A DNA stretch of 64,000 bases from an uncultured Gemmatimonadota bacterium. Its GTDB lineage: Bacteria; Gemmatimonadota; Gemmatimonadetes; Gemmatimonadales; Gemmatimonadaceae. Position numbers and translations under genes: made by a program. Each line of letters begins with the position of its first letter. The first letter of the stretch is position 1. This document shows positions 60,464-64,000 of the stretch, in pieces. Below the pieces are notes generated by a model. That model worked only from the letters and a program-made list of their open reading frames with translations. It was not told the DNA's origin and did no database searches. The stretch covers positions 677,344 through 741,343 of the forward strand of contig CADEFN010000002.1 in assembly GCA_902826615.1 (NCBI GenBank). The letters run 5' to 3'.

Positions 60464-61213
60464 CTAGAGTGCGTTTTCCCGCTCAGCCCGACGTGCTTCG
60501 GCGAGCGTGGGCATGGTAAGGGTATAGGTAATCCGGTCGCACGGCTCCGCGTGTGACAACTCCGCAGTCGCGTGACCATGCGCATGCGCCAGACCCGCGT
60601 TTACCGCGTGGATCAGGCTTCCATCTCCTGTGAAGAGCAGCTGGCCCCTGGGCGCAGGCGCGTCGAATTCCACGAAGACCTCGGAGGCGGTGCCCCCATA
60701 CTTCAGGTGAAGCGTCGCCTGACACCCCGACCGGAGCGCGTTACCGGCCGCACTTTCGAGAAGGACCAACAGACAGCGCAGCATGGCTGAGGGGCGCACC
60801 AGCACGGGAGGTGTGTCTCCATTTGCCGTGATCTCGATGGGGATACCGCGGAGATCGGCGTGATGCCCATGAAGCTCCATCACGAGGGGAATCACGTCCT
60901 GGATCCGCACCGCCTCGGTGGTGACAAAAGGCTCGGCCGGCATCAGGCGGTAGAGCTGAAGCAGGTGGTTGAGCCGCTTCACTTCCTGCGCGAGCGACTT
61001 GACCAGCTGGGGGTCCGGGACCTCTTCGTCGTCGTCAAAGAGGGCGGCCACTGCCTCGAGAGATGCAACCCGGTTGGTGAGCTGATGGTTCAGCCCCTTG
61101 AGGACTTTTTCGGACACACGCAGCCATTGATCTCCCCACACGCGTGCGGGGGTGGGTCCTTCGGTCTGTAACTCCGCGGCTTCGGGCCGGGGATCGCTCA
61201 ATCGAATGCTCAT
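60464..61213 (-). CDS. Histidine-kinase-like protein, DHp-like helix with degenerate ATPase domain
   Basis: This is a 249-residue cytoplasmic protein starting at ATG 61213. The stretch VSEKVLKGLNHQLTNRV (33-49) looks like the dimerisation helix of a sensor kinase, with His43 as phospho-acceptor candidate. A second long helix follows (QLVKSLAQEVKRLNHLL). The C-terminal part has the outline of a GHKL ATPase domain (AMLRCLLVLLESAAGNAL for the N-box region), but no convincing G1 or G2 glycine boxes are seen. It may therefore be a phosphotransfer protein (ChpT-like) or a pseudokinase. It has no sensor or receiver domain. It is convergent with the FliA-type gene. Confidence 0.5.
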   Translation of the reverse strand: MSIRLSDPRPEAAELQTEGPTPARVWGDQWLRVSEKVLKGLNHQLTNRVASLEAVAALFDDDEEVPDPQLVKSLAQEVKRLNHLLQLYRLMPAEPFVTTEAVRIQDVIPLVMELHGHHADLRGIPIEITANGDTPPVLVRPSAMLRCLLVLLESAAGNALRSGCQATLHLKYGGTASEVFVEFDAPAPRGQLLFTGDGSLIHAVNAGLAHAHGHATAELSHAEPCDRITYTLTMPTLAEARRAERENAL

Positions 61214-61427
61214 CCAGGGTTGCTCCACTGCGGCTACAACCCACTGACGACCCACCCGTGACCTCGGGCACACTCCCCTGCAGGTCCATCCCGACCGGGA
61301 AGACGTTCTGTCCCACTCGGCGTGACCGCCAAGGGGCGCGATCCCCTCGCTCCTTTACTCCTGCCGACACGAGCTGGGATGGCAGGTCAGAGGGTCGGGG
61401 CCACGCACGCTGGTGTCGCGGCCCCTC

Positions 61428-62780
61428 TCAGTAGAAGTACCCGAAGATGATTCCCATTTCGTCGGCGCTGGTGAGGCCGAAGCGGATGGTGCGGTCGGTG
61501 GTGTTGTTGTAGGTGATCTCCGACCGCAGTCCCTCTCCGCGACGGAGCACGATGGGCTGCGAGTAGTTGATGATGTCGGGATGCGCCCAGTCCGTGGTGG
61601 TGTAGACAACCTCCTCGTTGCGCGGCCCGCCTACAATTCGGACCACGAACCGCTCTCCCCGCTCATGCATGTGCGATGTGAGCATGAACACCGTCATCGA
61701 CGAGTCGCTGACCGTGAAGGTCTTCGTGAGCGTGACGCGGCTACGCGGGGGAAGGTTGATGTCGGTGTTCCCCATGTTGAGTGTCCGGGCCACGCGACGC
61801 ACGGCCGACTGCGGCACGGTGTGCAGATTGGCGTAGGCCTCGCCCGTGATGGGCGTGGTGGTGCGATTCACATAGTGCGAGTTGAGATCGATGGCCCCCT
61901 GCGCAGGAAGCCGCAGCGCCACGCCGTCGGGAAACCGGTAGTCCGACGACGGTGTCTGCGTGCCGGCAAAAAAGACGTGGAACCCCATCGGCAGCATGTT
62001 CACAAAATTGAGCGATCCATCGGCATTGCGGATGTCGCGCACCACGTTGAATGCCGGGCGAATGAACGACGGGATGTTGTCAAATGTGTACAGCAGCAAG
62101 TGATGCGAGTTCGAGCGCATCCGTGTTTCGATGCGGTTCACATACAGGTCACCGCTGTTGTTCACCTGGCGATAGAGGAACAACTCCCGTTCGAAGTTGG
62201 GGTTCACACTGAACGCGTCGATCTTGAGCTGCACCCCGCTGGCTGGTGGAGCCAGTGGGGCAAAGGCCGTGGGAACGGGTCGAGTACGATCGGCAAGCAC
62301 CATCGTGTCGACCACACTTCCCTTCTCCGGCGCACCGGCCTCGATCCAGCGCCGGATGTACTCGAGCTGGCCATTGTAGACAGGGTCGCCGCCTAACGGC
62401 ATGATCGATCCGTAGCCGGCCGAGTGGTGGCCGTCAGCGATGACCAGTTTGTGGTAGAGGAGGCTCGAGTCGGCCTTGAAGGGTTTCACGCGCTGCAGGC
62501 CATCCGATTTGGCGGATGTATTCCTGGGCGCGACGCCAACCAGGTTGGCGTATGCCACCGCCCGGTCGAGCACGAGCCCCGACGATGTCGCGAAGGCGGT
62601 GCCGGCGGTGTGACATCCGGCGGTGCAGGTTGGTGCGAGGATCTGTGCCTGGATGCGGTCGAAGGTTCCGGCGATAGCCCCGGGCGGGGGCGTCACCTCG
62701 TTGGACCCCGTGTTGTCGCCGCAGGCACCCAGGCTGACCAGCAGCAGCCACACGATTCTTGTTGGTCTTCGTTGAGTCAT
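61428..62780 (-). CDS. Cytochrome c-like domain fused to PHM-like copper domain, lipoprotein
   Basis: This is a 450-residue lipoprotein; ATG 62780 has GAGAGGAG three bases upstream and gives lipobox LGAC (Cys20). The heme site is CTAGCH at 52-57, that is CxxxCH with one extra residue. The usual helical domain follows (GSIMPLGGDP with a candidate Met ligand, LEYIRRWIEAGAP). The C-terminal two-lobed copper domain keeps all six PHM ligands: His226-His227 (SNSHHLLL), His302 (NSHYVN), His370 and His372 (SHMHERG) and Met442 (SADEMG). It is paralogous in plan to the protein at 15558-16844 but only distantly similar. It diverges from the amidohydrolase gene. CGTTAGG at 62392 encodes Leu-Gly. Confidence 0.78.
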   Translation of the reverse strand: MTQRRPTRIVWLLLVSLGACGDNTGSNEVTPPPGAIAGTFDRIQAQILAPTCTAGCHTAGTAFATSSGLVLDRAVAYANLVGVAPRNTSAKSDGLQRVKPFKADSSLLYHKLVIADGHHSAGYGSIMPLGGDPVYNGQLEYIRRWIEAGAPEKGSVVDTMVLADRTRPVPTAFAPLAPPASGVQLKIDAFSVNPNFERELFLYRQVNNSGDLYVNRIETRMRSNSHHLLLYTFDNIPSFIRPAFNVVRDIRNADGSLNFVNMLPMGFHVFFAGTQTPSSDYRFPDGVALRLPAQGAIDLNSHYVNRTTTPITGEAYANLHTVPQSAVRRVARTLNMGNTDINLPPRSRVTLTKTFTVSDSSMTVFMLTSHMHERGERFVVRIVGGPRNEEVVYTTTDWAHPDIINYSQPIVLRRGEGLRSEITYNNTTDRTIRFGLTSADEMGIIFGYFY

Positions 62781-62918
62781 CCGCTCCTCTCGCGTGCCCG
62801 AATGGCGTGCGGGCCACTGGAGCCCACCGATGAGACGCCGACAAAGCCCTGTCGTTACGCCTCGCACGATTCCGGCGGAGAGATAGCTTCTGGACACTCG
62901 TCTCGCATCACCTCTCCA

Positions 62919-64000
62919 ATGAATATGCTCCGACTCAACCTCGCCGCCGCCTTCATTCTCGCCTCCACACTCGGCGCCCAGGGTCAGACCCTGGTGATCA
63001 CCAACGTCAACATGGGTGATGGAGCCCGCGGCCTCATCGGACAAGGAGCCCTCGTGGTTCGGGATGGCCGCATCGCCGAGGTTGTGACGGGCACATACAC
63101 CCCCGCAGCGGGAGCACAGGTGATTGATGGCCGTGGCCGCTACCTGGTCCCCGGACTCATCGATGTGCACACCCACATTGCCTCCCTCGCCAGCGCCAAA
63201 CGCGCGTTGGAGTCGGGGGTGACCACGGTGCGCAGCGCGAGCGTGCCTGCCTACCAGGATGTCGCGCTCCGTGAGGCGGTAAAAAGCGGCGCTGTCCCTG
63301 GCCCGGACATGATCGCGACTGGCGTCTTTGTCTCACCCAACCTCGGCGAAACAATTCTCGCCGACTCACGGCTGGCGCAACTCAGCGGTGGAGTGACCAC
63401 CGAGGCGGCACTCCGGCAGGTGGTGCGTATCAACGCCGAGCGCGGAGTCAACTTCATCAAGACCCGCGGCACCGAACGCGCCGGGCTCCCCGACACCGAT
63501 CCCCGCAAGCAGACCTACACCGAACAGCAGCTCGGCTGGATTGTGGATGAGGCGACCAAACACAACCTGCCAGTCATGGCCCACGCTCATGGAGACGAAG
63601 GCGCCTATGCGGCGGTGAAGGCCGGTGTGCGCAGCATCGAACATGGCACCTGGCTCTCAGACTCCACCTTGCGGCTGATGAAGGAGAAGGGCACCTGGTT
63701 CGTGCCGACGTGGATCACGATCCTGGACCTGATGCAGCCGGGGGGTGACTACGACGACCCCATCCTCACGCTACGCGGCAAGTTCATGGCGCCGATCGTG
63801 GCCGAGGCCGTAAAGAAGGCCCATCGCATGGGCGTGAAGATCGCCACCGGGGCCGACACTGACTACGGCGCCTCGAGCCTGTCACGCATTTCCGCCGAAG
63901 TCGCGCTCTTTGTCGACGCGGGCATGACACCGCTGGAAGCGCTGCGAACTGCCACGACCAGCGCCGCCGAGTTGCTGCGGATCGGTGACAAGGTCGGGCA
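62919..64000 (+). CDS. Amidohydrolase (imidazolonepropionase/prolidase-like), 3' end outside window
   Basis: The gene starts at ATG 62919 with a signal peptide (MNMLRLNLAA to LGAQGQ) and stays open to the last base of the window, giving about 360 codons. The metal-dependent amidohydrolase fold is clear: DVHTH at 82-86, the probable carbamylated Lys180 in NFIKTRG, His221 and His223 in MAHAHGD, His241 in IEHGTW and the Asp in ATGADTDYG. The group includes Xaa-Pro dipeptidases, imidazolonepropionases and related secreted amidases. Given its export and neighbours, a dipeptidase is the most likely but unproven role. It diverges from the copper/heme protein, with 138 bp between the start codons. 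Confidence 0.88.
   Translation, partial: MNMLRLNLAAAFILASTLGAQGQTLVITNVNMGDGARGLIGQGALVVRDGRIAEVVTGTYTPAAGAQVIDGRGRYLVPGLIDVHTHIASLASAKRALESGVTTVRSASVPAYQDVALREAVKSGAVPGPDMIATGVFVSPNLGETILADSRLAQLSGGVTTEAALRQVVRINAERGVNFIKTRGTERAGLPDTDPRKQTYTEQQLGWIVDEATKHNLPVMAHAHGDEGAYAAVKAGVRSIEHGTWLSDSTLRLMKEKGTWFVPTWITILDLMQPGGDYDDPILTLRGKFMAPIVAEAVKKAHRMGVKIATGADTDYGASSLSRISAEVALFVDAGMTPLEALRTATTSAAELLRIGDKVG

Noticed and set aside
1-64000. Search for rRNA, tRNA, IS ends, integrases or prophage genes
   Set aside because: No such sequence or gene was recognised on either strand, so the region is treated as ordinary chromosome.

Overview
The window looks like chromosomal DNA of a member of the Gemmatimonadota (Gemmatimonas or a relative). 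This is an inference from gene content and style. G+C is high and coding is dense on both strands. There are many Tat- or Sec-exported hydrolases, a SusC/SusD pair, and a serine/threonine kinase fused to a TolB-like domain and tetratricopeptide-type repeats. There is also a DUF305 plus LVIVD-propeller pair. No rRNA, tRNA, insertion sequence, prophage or CRISPR array was found. Both ends cut through genes: a copper amine oxidase on the left and an amidohydrolase on the right.

Layout. 1-2.9 kb: amine oxidase tail, periplasmic metallo-beta-lactamase-fold enzyme and S41 protease. 3.0-10.6 kb: a tightly overlapping plus-strand run (beta-lactamase-family hydrolase, CocE/S15 hydrolase, FAD-linked lactate-dehydrogenase-type oxidase, Tat amidase, HAD hydrolase). 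10.5-16.8 kb, minus strand: a second amidase, another beta-lactamase-family hydrolase, an acyl-CoA synthetase and a cytochrome c/PHM-like copper protein. 17-24.9 kb: zinc metalloprotease, M28 and M50 peptidases with a DUF2167 protein, then a gluconate-dehydrogenase-type subunit 3 plus GMC oxidoreductase pair. 25-30.3 kb: LVIVD propeller lipoprotein, DUF305 lipoprotein and a DPP-IV-like S9 peptidase. 30.4-33.2 kb: small membrane protein and kinase. 33.2-42.2 kb, minus strand: SusC, SusD, cupredoxin-like protein, second S9 peptidase and dicarboxylate/amino-acid symporter. 42.5-49.3 kb: DoxX, an unknown secreted protein, MscS channel, an HExxH membrane protein, a beta-barrel, SufE and DUF6526. 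49.4-55.0 kb: M23 peptidase, membrane-anchored beta-lactamase-family protein, CDGSH protein, SDR epimerase and DapA-family lyase. 55-64 kb: lipoprotein, WtpA-like binding protein, SPFH protein, zinc-ribbon membrane protein, TIGR01777 epimerase, FlgM-like and FliA-like pair, a histidine-kinase-like protein, a second cytochrome c/PHM-like protein and the amidohydrolase.

Functionally the region reads as an exoenzyme and nutrient-scavenging segment. Exported peptidases and amidases would release peptides and amides, the SusCD pair and the DAACS symporter would import products, and FAD, GMC, copper and heme enzymes would feed oxidations in the periplasm.

The most unusual signals are at the DNA level. 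The heptamer CGTTAGG (or its complement) occurs at least 28 times and supplies nearly every TTA leucine codon I noticed. Two inverted copies of a perfectly packed three-hairpin cloverleaf lie at gene ends, and a third, unrelated three-hairpin element lies near 27.8 kb. Three loci carry a 9-bp tandem unit (GAAGCACGG-like), two of them folded into long hairpins. Protein-level oddities include two cytochrome c/copper-monooxygenase fusions with all six copper ligands, a cupredoxin lacking its second histidine, and an SDR lacking its catalytic lysine.
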